NCBI RefSeq assembly: GCF_038719015.1
Contig: NZ_CP152276.1
Location: 320,001-384,000, forward strand
DNA from: Nguyenibacter vanlangensis
GTDB lineage: Bacteria; Pseudomonadota; Alphaproteobacteria; Acetobacterales; Acetobacteraceae
DNA length: 64,000 bases
Direction of reading: 5' to 3'
The translations under genes were made by a program, and so were the position numbers. Under the pieces are notes generated by a model. That model saw only the letters and a list, made by a program, of their open reading frames with translations. It was not told the origin of the DNA and made no database searches. Positions 1 to 8,359 of the stretch are shown here, piece by piece. Positions within the stretch are counted from its first letter, which is position 1, and the number at the start of each line of letters is the position of its first letter.

Positions 1-608
<608 letters not shown>

Positions 609-740
609 AAAGGCTCACTCACACAGCCCGCTTAAACGCAGGCAACACACATGCACAGCAATCATCCACTCAACACTCAATACACACTCCTCAGCACCAA
701 CCTCTCACGCCCACTACACCCCATCAGGGTGGACTGGACG

Positions 741-858
741 ACCTGGTGGCCATGGCGGGGATAGCTCCACCCGATCCCATCCCGAACTCGGCCGTGAAAT
801 GCCCCAGCGCCTATGATACTGCGTCTCAAGACGCGGGAAAGTCGGTCGCCGCCAGGTC
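741..858 (+). rRNA. rrf: 5S ribosomal RNA
   Basis: About 118 bases whose ends pair (ACCTGGTGGC at the start, GCCGCCAGGT at the end), with the conserved CCCGATCCCATCCCGAACTCGG block in the middle. It lies between 23S and tRNA-fMet, the usual order in alphaproteobacterial rRNA operons. End positions may be off by a base or two. Confidence 0.96.
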
Positions 859-878
859 TTCCAATCCACCTACACCAC

Positions 879-955
<77 letters not shown>

Positions 956-987
956 TGAATTAAGCGACTGATATCGCACAGGAAAAT

Positions 988-1010
988 CCGCCCTCACCGG
1001 CGGGTTTTTT
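988..1010 (+). terminator. rRNA operon terminator
   Basis: A short GC hairpin (CCGCC, 6-base loop, GGCGG) is followed by GTTTTTT, a typical rho-independent terminator 33 bases after tRNA-fMet. Confidence 0.75.
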
Positions 1011-1063
1011 GTTGCCTGAAATCCCACGCAGGAAACACATAAAAAACAAACGAAAAGGCTGAT

Positions 1064-1513
1064 CCCTGCATGGTCGACATGGCAAGGTAGGTTGAAATTC
1101 TCGCCGCCGCCGGTCGCGGTCACCACGTTCCAGCCCGCGCGCCCACCGCTCAGTCGGTCCAGAGAGGCGATACGCCGGGCAAGGTTGTAGGGCTCGTTGA
1201 AGGTCGTGCTGGCCGTGCCGATCTGGCCGATATGACGCGACGTGACGGCCAGCGCCGTCAGAAGCGTGAATGTATCCCAGCGCGGCAGGCCCGGGCTGTT
1301 GGCCACGGCTGAGGGACCAGGCACCGGCAGGACGTTGTCGTAGAGGAAAAGGCTGTCGAATCGACCCTGTTCCAGAAGATCGGCATACGAGCGGTAGCGT
1401 GCGAAGTCGATATCCGCGTCGATATCCTCGCCCGGTGCGCGCCACGCATCCCCGTTGGTGGCAGAGCCGGTCAGATAGGCGCCGAGGACGAAGGAGCCTC
1501 CGGGAGGAGACAT
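1064..1513 (-). pseudogene. truncated flavin-dependent monooxygenase (NtaA/SnaA/DszA family)
   Basis: The first ~150 residues match the N-terminal third of the luciferase-like NtaA/SnaA/DszA monooxygenases: LDFARYR-like and FDSLFLYD segments, FNEPYNLARRIASLDRLSGG, then GRAGWNVVT. Similarity stops around HVDHA near position 1065 and the frame runs on into non-coding sequence and the tRNA antisense. Some 290 C-terminal residues of a ~440-residue family are missing. It follows the split substrate-binding protein by 14 bases and would have been the third gene of the set that begins with the intact paralogue at 5863-7197. The loss sits against the rRNA operon terminator, so a deletion or rearrangement joined the two. 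Confidence 0.8.
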
Positions 1514-1527
1514 TGGGCGGATGCCGT

Positions 1528-2000
1528 TCAGGGTTGGAAGGTGAAACTGGAATCGACGATGCCGGCGGTATCGAGCCGGCGCGGGACCATGCGGGTCTCG
1601 GCCATGAAATCGGAGACCTGCTGCTGTTTGGCGATGATGTCGGGGGTAAGGGGCACCACGGTACCGACCAGGCCTCTGACGACATCACGGGCGACGGGAA
1701 GGGGCAGGCCGACATCGCGGCCCCAGACCTCGGCATAGGCGTCCTGATGCGTCAGCATCCACCGATGCGCGGCGCGGAAGCGGCGAAGATACGCCGTCAG
1801 GTCGTCCCGTCTGTTCCGTAGCGCCGCTTCGGTTGCCACGACGTAGCTGAGGCCACTCATCAGCTTGCCACCATTGACGATCTCGCGCGCGCCATCGGCG
1901 ATCTTCGCGTCCGAGATATAGGGCCCCCAGGTGGCCCAGGCGTCGACGGCGCCGCTCTGCAGGGCCAGCTTGGCCGAAACCGGCGGAATGAAGACGAACG
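1528..2000 (-). pseudogene. sulfonate-type ABC substrate-binding protein, C-terminal part (cut by IS66)
   Basis: Encodes the C-terminal half of an SsuA/TauA-like periplasmic binding protein (ALQSGAVDAWATWGPYI, then a helical C-terminus). The N-terminal half lies at 5324-5866, beyond an IS66 insertion. Removing 2001-5323 and one copy of the 8-base duplication restores one uninterrupted frame (DDDVAF-V-FIPPVSAKL) of about 335 residues, the usual family length. No other damage is visible, so the gene was probably inactivated only by the insertion. The product would have bound a sulfonate or related organosulfur compound for import. Confidence 0.85.
1993..2000. repeat. IS66 target duplication, left copy
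   Basis: GACGAACG directly precedes the element's left end at 2001 and is repeated exactly at 5324-5331. Eight bases is the duplication length known for the IS66 family. Confidence 0.92.
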
Positions 2001-2084
2001 GTAAGCGTGAGCTGATCCCCACATAGCATTTGTTCGGTTGCTGGGCGGATGATGCTGTCGATTTCCGCAGGGTGGGCGACGGTC

Positions 2085-2573
2085 ATGACACACGATGATT
2101 TTGGCAACGACGGTTTCGAGCCAGATATTTCAACTACCACTGGTATTATTGATAGTCATATGACGGGTCGTAATGACGGTCATATGACCAGTTCTTACGG
2201 GGCTGGACCGCGCGAGGAAATTGAAATCCGGCGCCGCGTCATCCGTCGTCGTCGCTGGAGCGATCAGGAAAAGGTTCGCATCCTCGAAGAGGCCTTTGCG
2301 CCGGGAGCAAGCCGCAGGGCTGTCGCGGAACAGTATGGGATCGCGCAAGCCCAGCTTTATATATGGCGCAAGCAGTTGATGATGTTTCCTGCCGCCGAGG
2401 GATTTATGCCGGTTCATGTCGGGGGCTTGGCGATGACGGCACGGCAGCCGGGCGCGTCGTCGCCTGTGGCGGCTGTCGAGATTGTTCTGCCGAACGGCAT
2501 CAGCATCCGGACGGGCACGACGTTTGATCCCGACGCGGTGTGTCGGCTGGTTCTTGGCCTGGGACGGCCATGA
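2085..2573 (+). CDS. tnpA: IS66 accessory protein TnpA
   Basis: A 162-residue protein with an IS66 TnpA/IS3 OrfA-like helix-turn-helix around RRRRWSDQEKVRILEEAF and SRRAVAEQYGIAQAQLYIWRK, followed by a C-terminal segment typical of IS66 TnpA (VEIVLPNGISIRTG). It probably binds the element's ends. An in-frame ATG at 2049 would add 12 residues. The later ATG was chosen because nothing supports the extension. Its TGA overlaps the tnpB ATG (ATGA), so the two are translationally coupled. Confidence 0.85.
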   Translation: MTHDDFGNDGFEPDISTTTGIIDSHMTGRNDGHMTSSYGAGPREEIEIRRRVIRRRRWSDQEKVRILEEAFAPGASRRAVAEQYGIAQAQLYIWRKQLMMFPAAEGFMPVHVGGLAMTARQPGASSPVAAVEIVLPNGISIRTGTTFDPDAVCRLVLGLGRP

Positions 2574-2917
2574 TCTGGCCATCGGGAGAGGTCAGGATCT
2601 GGCTGGCCTGCGGGGTGACAGACATGAGACGCGGGATCAACTCCCTGGCGTTGCAGGTGCAGACTACATTGGGCCGGGATCCTCACGATGGATCGATCTA
2701 CATTTTCCGTGGGCGCAAAGGCGACACGATAAAAGTTTTGTTTTGGGATCGGCAGGGCATGTGCCTTGCGATGAAACGCCTTGAATCCGGGAAGTTCGTG
2801 TGGCCCCAGGCCAAAGATGGCTCGGTGTCCCTGACGACGGGTCAGATGGCGATGCTCGTTGAAGCCATCGACTGGCGCGCCACGGCCTGGACGGCAAGGC
2901 CGCAAGTGGTGGGGTGA
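2570..2917 (+). CDS. tnpB: IS66 accessory protein TnpB (Orf2 family)
   Basis: A 115-residue protein with the characteristic TnpB start (MIWPSGEVRIWLACGVTDMR) and the central block HDGSIYIFRGRKGD followed by IKVLFWDRQGMCLAMKRLE. TnpB is required for transposition of IS66-type elements, although its mechanism is not settled. The ATG overlaps the tnpA stop, which fixes the start. An upstream in-frame GTG at 2540 lies inside tnpA and is less likely. Confidence 0.93.
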   Translation: MIWPSGEVRIWLACGVTDMRRGINSLALQVQTTLGRDPHDGSIYIFRGRKGDTIKVLFWDRQGMCLAMKRLESGKFVWPQAKDGSVSLTTGQMAMLVEAIDWRATAWTARPQVVG

Positions 2918-2966
2918 TGATGCGGTTTTTCTTGTACTGATCCCTTGCCTCCCTTACGATCGGGTC

Positions 2967-4562
2967 ATGTCCGACCCCACGACAGATCCTGCTGAGGAAT
3001 TGGCTGCGTTACGTGCCGAACTTGCGGCGACCCGTGAGGCTCTGGCCCGCGCGGAGGACAAATGCACGGCCCTGCAGTTACAGATCGAGCGCACACGGGA
3101 GCAGCTGGCCCTGATGCGGCGGCAGAAATACGGGCAGAAATCCGAGCGTCACCAGAAGGAGATGGACCAGCTCGAACTGGTGCTCGACGAATTCGAGGAG
3201 ACGCTGGCCGAGGCCAGTGCCGAACGGGCGGCCCGGGAACGCGAAAAGGGCGAGACATCCACGCCACGCCGCAAGGCCATCCGCCGCCCGCTGCCCGAGC
3301 ACCTGCCGCGCGAAGTGATCGAACTGGCGCCGGCGGTCGTGTGCGACTGTAGACGATGCGACCCCGAGCGCCTGGTGCGCATCGGCGAGGACGTGACGGA
3401 AGTGCTGGAGAAGATCACGGCGCCGCTGAAGGTTTTGCGCTATGTCCGCCCCCGCGTGGCCTGCCGCTCGTGCGAAAAGATTTTCCAGGCGCCTGTGCCG
3501 GATTTACCGATCGAGAAAGGGCGCGCCTCCGCCAGCCTGATTGCAAGCGTGATTGTCGCGAAATACTGGGACGGCCTGCCGTTGCATCGTCAGTCGGCGA
3601 TCCTCGCACGCGACGGCGTGGAGATCGATCGCAGCACGCTCGCCGACTGGATCGGACACGGCGCGTGGTGGCTGGAACCGCTGCGGGATCGCATCCAGGC
3701 CTACGTCATGAACCGCGATGTCCTGTGGACGGACGACACCCCCATCAAGGTGCTGGCGCCGGGGCGCGGAAAGACGAAAGAAGCGCGGATCTGGTGCTAT
3801 GGCCACGATCCCGCCACCTGGGGAAGCAACGAGCCGCCGGCGATGTTGTATTGTTACAGCGCCGACCGCAAAGGTGAGCGGCCTCGAACCCATCTTGAGC
3901 ATTATGCCGGCTGGCTGCACTCGGACGCCTATGTGGGATACGAAAAACTGTTTGGCAACAAGGGCGGCAAGCCGTCACCGATCCGGCCGGTGGCCTGCAT
4001 GGCCCATGCGCGCCGCTACTTTTTCGATGTCTACGCCACACAGCCGGCCCCCTTGGCCGAAGAGGCTGTGGCCCGGATCGGTCTGCTCTATGACATCGAA
4101 CGTGAGATCGGAGGACTGCCGCCGGAACAGCGCCTGGCCGTCCGGCAGGCCCGGGCAGTTCCCATCCTGAAGGATTTCCATACCTGGGCAACGGCCCAGA
4201 AAGCACGGGTCTCCGGCAAATATGCTCTGGGCAAGGCGTTCCGTTACGCTCTGACGCGCTGGGATCGCCTGTGCGCCTATACGCTCGACGGCCGCCTCTC
4301 CATCGACAATAATTTCTCCGAACGTTGTCTCAGAAATATTGCGGTGACACGGAAGAATTTTCTGTTTCTGGGATCGGACCGGGGTGGAGAGCGAGCCGCG
4401 ATCTTCTATACTCTCCTGACCACGGCAGCCCTCAACGGGCTGAATCCGGAACGCTGGATGGCTGATGTAATCGACCGCCTCGCGCGTGGGCATCCGATCA
4501 ACCGGATCGACGAACTTTTACCCTGGAACTGGTCGCCACAGGCAAAGCAGAAACCCGCCTGA
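2967..4562 (+). CDS. tnpC: IS66 transposase TnpC
   Basis: A 531-residue DDE transposase. The N-terminus (residues ~5-80) is a leucine-zipper-like coiled coil (AALRAELAATREALARAEDK), followed by a Cys-rich zinc-binding part (CDCRRC, CRSC) and the catalytic domain. The DDE residues are likely in LWTDDTPIKVL, HSDAYVGYEKL and NNFSERCLR. The ATG at 2967 gives the normal IS66 N-terminus. A longer frame from 2859 overlaps tnpB. The gene appears intact. Confidence 0.94.
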   Translation: MSDPTTDPAEELAALRAELAATREALARAEDKCTALQLQIERTREQLALMRRQKYGQKSERHQKEMDQLELVLDEFEETLAEASAERAAREREKGETSTPRRKAIRRPLPEHLPREVIELAPAVVCDCRRCDPERLVRIGEDVTEVLEKITAPLKVLRYVRPRVACRSCEKIFQAPVPDLPIEKGRASASLIASVIVAKYWDGLPLHRQSAILARDGVEIDRSTLADWIGHGAWWLEPLRDRIQAYVMNRDVLWTDDTPIKVLAPGRGKTKEARIWCYGHDPATWGSNEPPAMLYCYSADRKGERPRTHLEHYAGWLHSDAYVGYEKLFGNKGGKPSPIRPVACMAHARRYFFDVYATQPAPLAEEAVARIGLLYDIEREIGGLPPEQRLAVRQARAVPILKDFHTWATAQKARVSGKYALGKAFRYALTRWDRLCAYTLDGRLSIDNNFSERCLRNIAVTRKNFLFLGSDRGGERAAIFYTLLTTAALNGLNPERWMADVIDRLARGHPINRIDELLPWNWSPQAKQKPA

Positions 4563-4607
4563 AAAGGCTTGATCCTGGCTGCCGGGAATGCTGCGCTACT
4601 ACGCAGC

Positions 4608-5267
4608 ATGCCGCCACAGACAAGACTCCCTCCCTATCTGCGTCAACTCGAACGCGTCCTCGCACGGCTCGAGACAGCCATGCTGTTGAGCGAACTGGAC
4701 GGGTTCCTCGCCGGCGTCATCGTCTGTCCTGAGATGATCCTGCCCTCCGAATGGCTGCCCGTGGCGCTCGATCCCGACGAGGAGGGGGATCCTGTTCTCG
4801 AACACGAGAACGATGCTCGGTTGATCCTGCGCCATTACAACGCCGTGCTAAGGGATCTCGATCGCGGGCGTTATGCGCCTCTGTTCGATATCGACACAAG
4901 GCATGACGAAATACTCTGGGAACTGTGGATCGAGGGGTTCGAGCGCGCCATGACGCTGCGGCCTGAAGCGTGGGACAGCTTTTTGCTCGATCCCGACGAG
5001 GCGGTGCTCCGGGCCCTTGTCGGTCTACGCAAGCTCGTCGCCATGACCGATGCCCCAGCCGACAGCAGCGATGAACTCGGCGCCCTGCTGACGGAGACCG
5101 CGCCGGATCTCATCCCCGACTGGGTGCAGACACTCCATGCCGAGCGCCTGTCAAATTCCATGGACCACTTCTCGAACGCACCAGCCCTGTCGACAAAGGT
5201 CGGCAGAAACGAGCCCTGCCCCTGTGGCTCCGGCAAAAAATACAAGAAATGCTGCGGCATGAACTGA
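4608..5267 (+). CDS. YecA/UPF0149-type protein with C-terminal SEC-C zinc motif, IS66 passenger
   Basis: A 219-residue protein. Residues ~20-150 resemble the UPF0149 (YecA/YgfB-like) fold: [20 protein letters not shown] followed by acidic helices. The last ~25 residues are a SEC-C motif ([18 protein letters not shown]) that binds zinc, as in SecA and YecA. The gene lies wholly inside the IS66 element between tnpC and the right inverted repeat, so it travels with it. Similar genes occur in some IS66 elements. Its role in transposition or host benefit is unknown. A TTG at 4569 is an alternative start. Confidence 0.85.
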   Translation: MPPQTRLPPYLRQLERVLARLETAMLLSELDGFLAGVIVCPEMILPSEWLPVALDPDEEGDPVLEHENDARLILRHYNAVLRDLDRGRYAPLFDIDTRHDEILWELWIEGFERAMTLRPEAWDSFLLDPDEAVLRALVGLRKLVAMTDAPADSSDELGALLTETAPDLIPDWVQTLHAERLSNSMDHFSNAPALSTKVGRNEPCPCGSGKKYKKCCGMN

Positions 5268-5323
5268 GCCAATCCAGCCCATAGAATGATGGAATGCAAG
5301 CGTGGGGATCAGCTCACGCTTAC

Positions 5324-5331
5324 GACGAACG
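5324..5331. repeat. IS66 target duplication, right copy
   Basis: GACGAACG, identical to 1993-2000, immediately follows the right inverted repeat ending at 5323. Confidence 0.92.
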
Positions 5332-5866
5332 CGACGTCGTCATCCTTCATACCCGCCGCGCGCAGGGCTGCCAGGGTCAGGTAATGGCCGGTCTGGGCAC
5401 GCAGGGTCGCCACACGCTTCCCCTTCAGGTCGCGCACGCTCCGAAGCGGGCTATTCTTCGCCACGACGATGGCGGTGGTCGTGCCGTCGGTCTGGATACC
5501 GGCAATCGCCTTCACCGGCACCCCACCCGCCTGGGCGAAAACAAGAGGCGCGTCCCCAATCACCCCGGCGTCCACGGCGTTCGCGGCCAGAGCCTGGATC
5601 AGCATCGGCGCGCCGGCGAACAGGCTCCATTGCACGGGCAGGGCTCCATCGGTCGTCATCCCCGCCGCCTCCAGCAGCGAACGCGCGCCGCCTTTCTGGT
5701 CACCGATCCGCAGCGGCGTATCCGCCCATGCCCGAGGGTGGTTCAGTCCCAATGAGGAGAGCAGGCCGGATGCGACACCCAGGGCACCAAGGACATGCCT
5801 GCGGCTTGGGCCAATGGGTTCCGGTAGTTCGGCCGTGTCCGTTCCAGTCGCGTCCTGCATGGTCAT
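5324..5866 (-). pseudogene. sulfonate-type ABC substrate-binding protein, N-terminal part (cut by IS66)
   Basis: Carries the start of the binding protein whose end is at 1528-2000. Residues ~20-50 look like a Tat signal (PSRRHVLGALG, hydrophobic stretch, RAWA). The SsuA-like fold follows (LRIGDQKGG, LFAGAPMLIQALAANAVDAG, DAPLVFAQAGGVPVKAIA, LKGKRVATL). The ATG overlaps the stop of the upstream monooxygenase (ATGA), so the two were translationally coupled. That suggests a monooxygenase plus uptake operon for organosulfur compounds. No ATPase or permease gene is present in the window. Confidence 0.87.
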
Positions 5867-7197
5867 CCGGCCTGTTTCCCTTTGTCCGCCGCGTGACGGT
5901 TGACCGGGTAGGCCAGGCCGAGATTGCCGCGGAGAGTCGTCTGTTCGTAGTCACTGCGCAGCAGCTTGCGTTCCTGAAGGATCGGGACGACCAGATCCAC
6001 GAAGGCTTCCAATTGCCCAGGCAGAGTTTCGAACAGATTGAAGCCGTCAGCACCGCCCTGCTCAACCCAGCGTTGCAGGGCGTCGGCCACAGTCTGCGGA
6101 CCGCCGACGAAATCGCCCCGTGGGGTTGCCAGTTCCCTGGCGATCTGCCGGATGGAGAGATTGCCGCGCCGCACGCGTGCCAGGATGCGCTGCGCGGCGC
6201 TCTGGTTGCTCTGTTGTCCGATTGCGGCAACGTCGGGAAACGGACCGTCCAGGTCGTAAGCGCGAAAATCATGGTCGCTGAACGCCCGCGACAGGAAACC
6301 AAGCCCGGTGTCCAATGAGGTCAGTCCGACCAGTTCCTGGTAGAGCCGTTCGGCATCCGCGTCCGTCCGTCCCACGATCGGCGCGATCCCGGGCAGGATC
6401 AGGGGCAGGCCGGCTTCCCGTCCCAGCCGCGCGGCCCTTGCCTTGACGTCATGGTAATAGGTCTGGGCTTCCTCCAGGTCCTGCGGGCCGCAAAAAACGA
6501 CTTCGGCATGCCGAGCGGCGAAATCGCGCCCATCTTCCGACGCCCCCGCCTGGAAGATGACCGGTTGCCCCTGGGGCGACCGGCCGATATTCAGCGGGCC
6601 CCGTACCTGGAAATACGGGCCGGCATGGTCCAGGCGATGCAGCTTGGCGGGATCCAGAAAGATGCCGTGTTCCTTGTCGCCGACCAGTGCATCGTCTTCC
6701 CAACTGTCCCATAGCCCCTGCACCACGGCCAGATGCTCGGCGGCAATGCGGTAGCGTTCATGGTGGGGCGGATGGGCGGTGCGGCTGAAATTTGCGGCGG
6801 TGTCCCCCAGCCAGGAGGTCACGACATTCCATCCCGCCCGGCCGCCGCTGATATGATCCAGCGAGGCGAATTGTCGGGCCACGTTGAAAGGCTCGGAATA
6901 GCTGACGCTCAGCGTGCCCACCAGGCCGATATGCTCCGTCGAGGCTGCCAGCGCCGAGAGGATGGTCAGCGGTTCGAAGCGGTTGAGGTAATGAGGGCTG
7001 GATTTTTCGTTGATCGACAGACTGTCGGCAACGAAGAGGAAATCGAACTTCCCCCGCTCCGCTGTCTGCGCCTGCTGGCGGTAGAAACGGATATTCGTGC
7101 TGGCGCGGACGTCGCGATCAGGGTGGCGCCAATCATCCCAGGTGCGCCCAACTCCGTGAAGGATCAAGCCGAGCTTGATGTGTCGATCCTGCGTCAT
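5863..7197 (-). CDS. flavin-dependent monooxygenase, NtaA/SnaA/DszA family
   Basis: A 444-residue luciferase-like monooxygenase using reduced FMN supplied by a separate reductase. Family signatures: KFDFLFVADSL (~50), SVSYSEPFNVARQFASLDHI (~98), GGRAGWNVVTSW (~118), HERYRIAAEHLAVVQGLWDSW (~145), FQAGASEDGRDFAARHAEVVF (~220). Full length for the family, which includes enzymes acting on nitrilotriacetate, EDTA, dibenzothiophene sulfone and alkyl sulfur compounds. Coupling to a sulfonate-type binding protein favours an organosulfur substrate (inference). It is the intact paralogue of the truncated gene at 1064-1513. Confidence 0.9.
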   Translation of the reverse strand: MTQDRHIKLGLILHGVGRTWDDWRHPDRDVRASTNIRFYRQQAQTAERGKFDFLFVADSLSINEKSSPHYLNRFEPLTILSALAASTEHIGLVGTLSVSYSEPFNVARQFASLDHISGGRAGWNVVTSWLGDTAANFSRTAHPPHHERYRIAAEHLAVVQGLWDSWEDDALVGDKEHGIFLDPAKLHRLDHAGPYFQVRGPLNIGRSPQGQPVIFQAGASEDGRDFAARHAEVVFCGPQDLEEAQTYYHDVKARAARLGREAGLPLILPGIAPIVGRTDADAERLYQELVGLTSLDTGLGFLSRAFSDHDFRAYDLDGPFPDVAAIGQQSNQSAAQRILARVRRGNLSIRQIARELATPRGDFVGGPQTVADALQRWVEQGGADGFNLFETLPGQLEAFVDLVVPILQERKLLRSDYEQTTLRGNLGLAYPVNRHAADKGKQAG

Positions 7198-7399
7198 GTC
7201 CCATCCTGGTCTTTCGTTGTGCGCAGCGTGGGCGGCGGGTGACGGCAGGACCAGCGAGAAATCATCAATTGGATGATGGATGAAACTAATCGATCATGAT
7301 GTTGTCGCATGGGGAACAAAGGTATCGTCTTAAATTAACGAAAAAATCGACCATTGAGAAACCGTGGAAATATCGAAGTTTCTACACTATTCATGTTCT

Positions 7400-7645
7400 C
7401 TAGCGGCGCTCGCATAACCAACCTACGTTTTTTCTGGCAGCGGCGAGTGCCCTCTCTCTCGATGTGTACGCGACGTCAGAATAATAACTTATTGGTGTCC
7501 ACGCTCCTTCGTCTTCTGGATCGCGACGAAATTCCTCAAAACCATATGTGCCGTCGGGACGAGAAAATAGGTCAACACATCTGTTGTGTTCGGCATTTTC
7601 AATGCTGTCCACAACTAACCAAGATTTATCTATTCGTTTTGACAT
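7400..7645 (-). CDS. conserved hypothetical protein, 81 aa
   Basis: A small soluble protein beginning MSKRIDKSWLVVDSIENAE, containing FSRPDGTYGFEEFRRDPEDEG and ending in a basic helix (RERALAAARKNVGWL). The regular alternation of acidic and aromatic residues and codon use look like a real gene, and similar short proteins occur in other alphaproteobacteria as far as I recall. No function is known. The ATG at 7645 was preferred to one 15 bases upstream. It lies just downstream of the isochorismatase-like gene on the same strand. Confidence 0.6.
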   Translation of the reverse strand: MSKRIDKSWLVVDSIENAEHNRCVDLFSRPDGTYGFEEFRRDPEDEGAWTPISYYSDVAYTSRERALAAARKNVGWLCERR

Positions 7646-7695
7646 GGCGTGCGGACTCATTTGTCTGTCATTCGATTGTCCAGTTATCTGACAAT

Positions 7696-8268
7696 CTACA
7701 GTGCAGATACGTTTTCGATTTTTATGATGCTCGATATCACGCCGAGGTCGCCCATGGACGTCTTATGTTCCTCTTCGGTCGCTGCTGCACAGGCATCCTC
7801 AAGGACAAGTATATCATAGTCACGGTCATGTGCATCCCGTACCGCGCTCTGCACAGCCCAGGTGCTGCTGACGCCGGCTACGATAAGTCGACTAATTTTA
7901 TTTGAACGGAGAACGGCTTCAAGTTTCGTGCAGTAGAAGGGGCTCACCCTGGGCTTTTCGACAATAATGTCTGAAAGATCAACGCGTAAATCGGGATGGA
8001 AATCCGTTCCGGTTGTACCAAGTTCGATCGCCCCGAACTTATGAGCTTGGCCGAACAACAAAGAGTTCTTGGGCTGCTCGACATATCCTTTTCCAAATCC
8101 AACCTTTACGAGAATGTTCAACCATTGTTTGGCTTTAGCCATCTCGAGTGCTTGGTTAGCTTTTGAAATGATTCCTCGTTGCTCTACTTGTCTGGCGACG
8201 CTGGATATTTTTCCGGAAGGATGGGCAATATCCATAATATAATCGAGTCCGATAAAGGCTGTAGACAT
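7696..8268 (-). CDS. isochorismatase-like hydrolase lacking the nucleophilic Cys
   Basis: A 190-residue protein of the isochorismatase-like hydrolase fold: FIGLDYIMDI holds the N-terminal Asp, VKVGF may mark a conserved strand, and IVAGVSSTWAVQSAVRDA is the usual G-x-x-T-x-x-C-V-x-x-T-x-R-D-A block. The position normally held by the catalytic Cys is Ala (codon GCT). Cys hydrolases such as nicotinamidases need that residue. True isochorismatases (EntB, PhzD) do without it. The gene is more AT-rich than its neighbours. Its 5' side is 91 bases from an IS630 element, which may have cut off its native promoter. Confidence 0.75.
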   Translation of the reverse strand: MSTAFIGLDYIMDIAHPSGKISSVARQVEQRGIISKANQALEMAKAKQWLNILVKVGFGKGYVEQPKNSLLFGQAHKFGAIELGTTGTDFHPDLRVDLSDIIVEKPRVSPFYCTKLEAVLRSNKISRLIVAGVSSTWAVQSAVRDAHDRDYDILVLEDACAAATEEEHKTSMGDLGVISSIIKIENVSAL

Positions 8269-8359
8269 ATCTCGTTCCTTTATTATGCAGAGCGCAGCCA
8301 TCGTAGAAGATGAGCGACAGTGTTCCGGGTCTGACGGCGGCCTCATGTTTCGAGTAATA

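Larger units (their letters stand above)
2001..5323. mobile_element. IS66-family insertion sequence, 3323 bp, with passenger gene
   Basis: The ends are perfect 22-base inverted repeats starting GTAAGCGTGAGCTGATCC, bounded by an exact 8-base target duplication. Inside are tnpA, tnpB and tnpC in the standard IS66 order plus a fourth gene of the YecA/SEC-C type. The intact transposition genes and exact duplication suggest a fairly recent, potentially active insertion. It interrupts an ABC substrate-binding protein gene. Confidence 0.95.
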
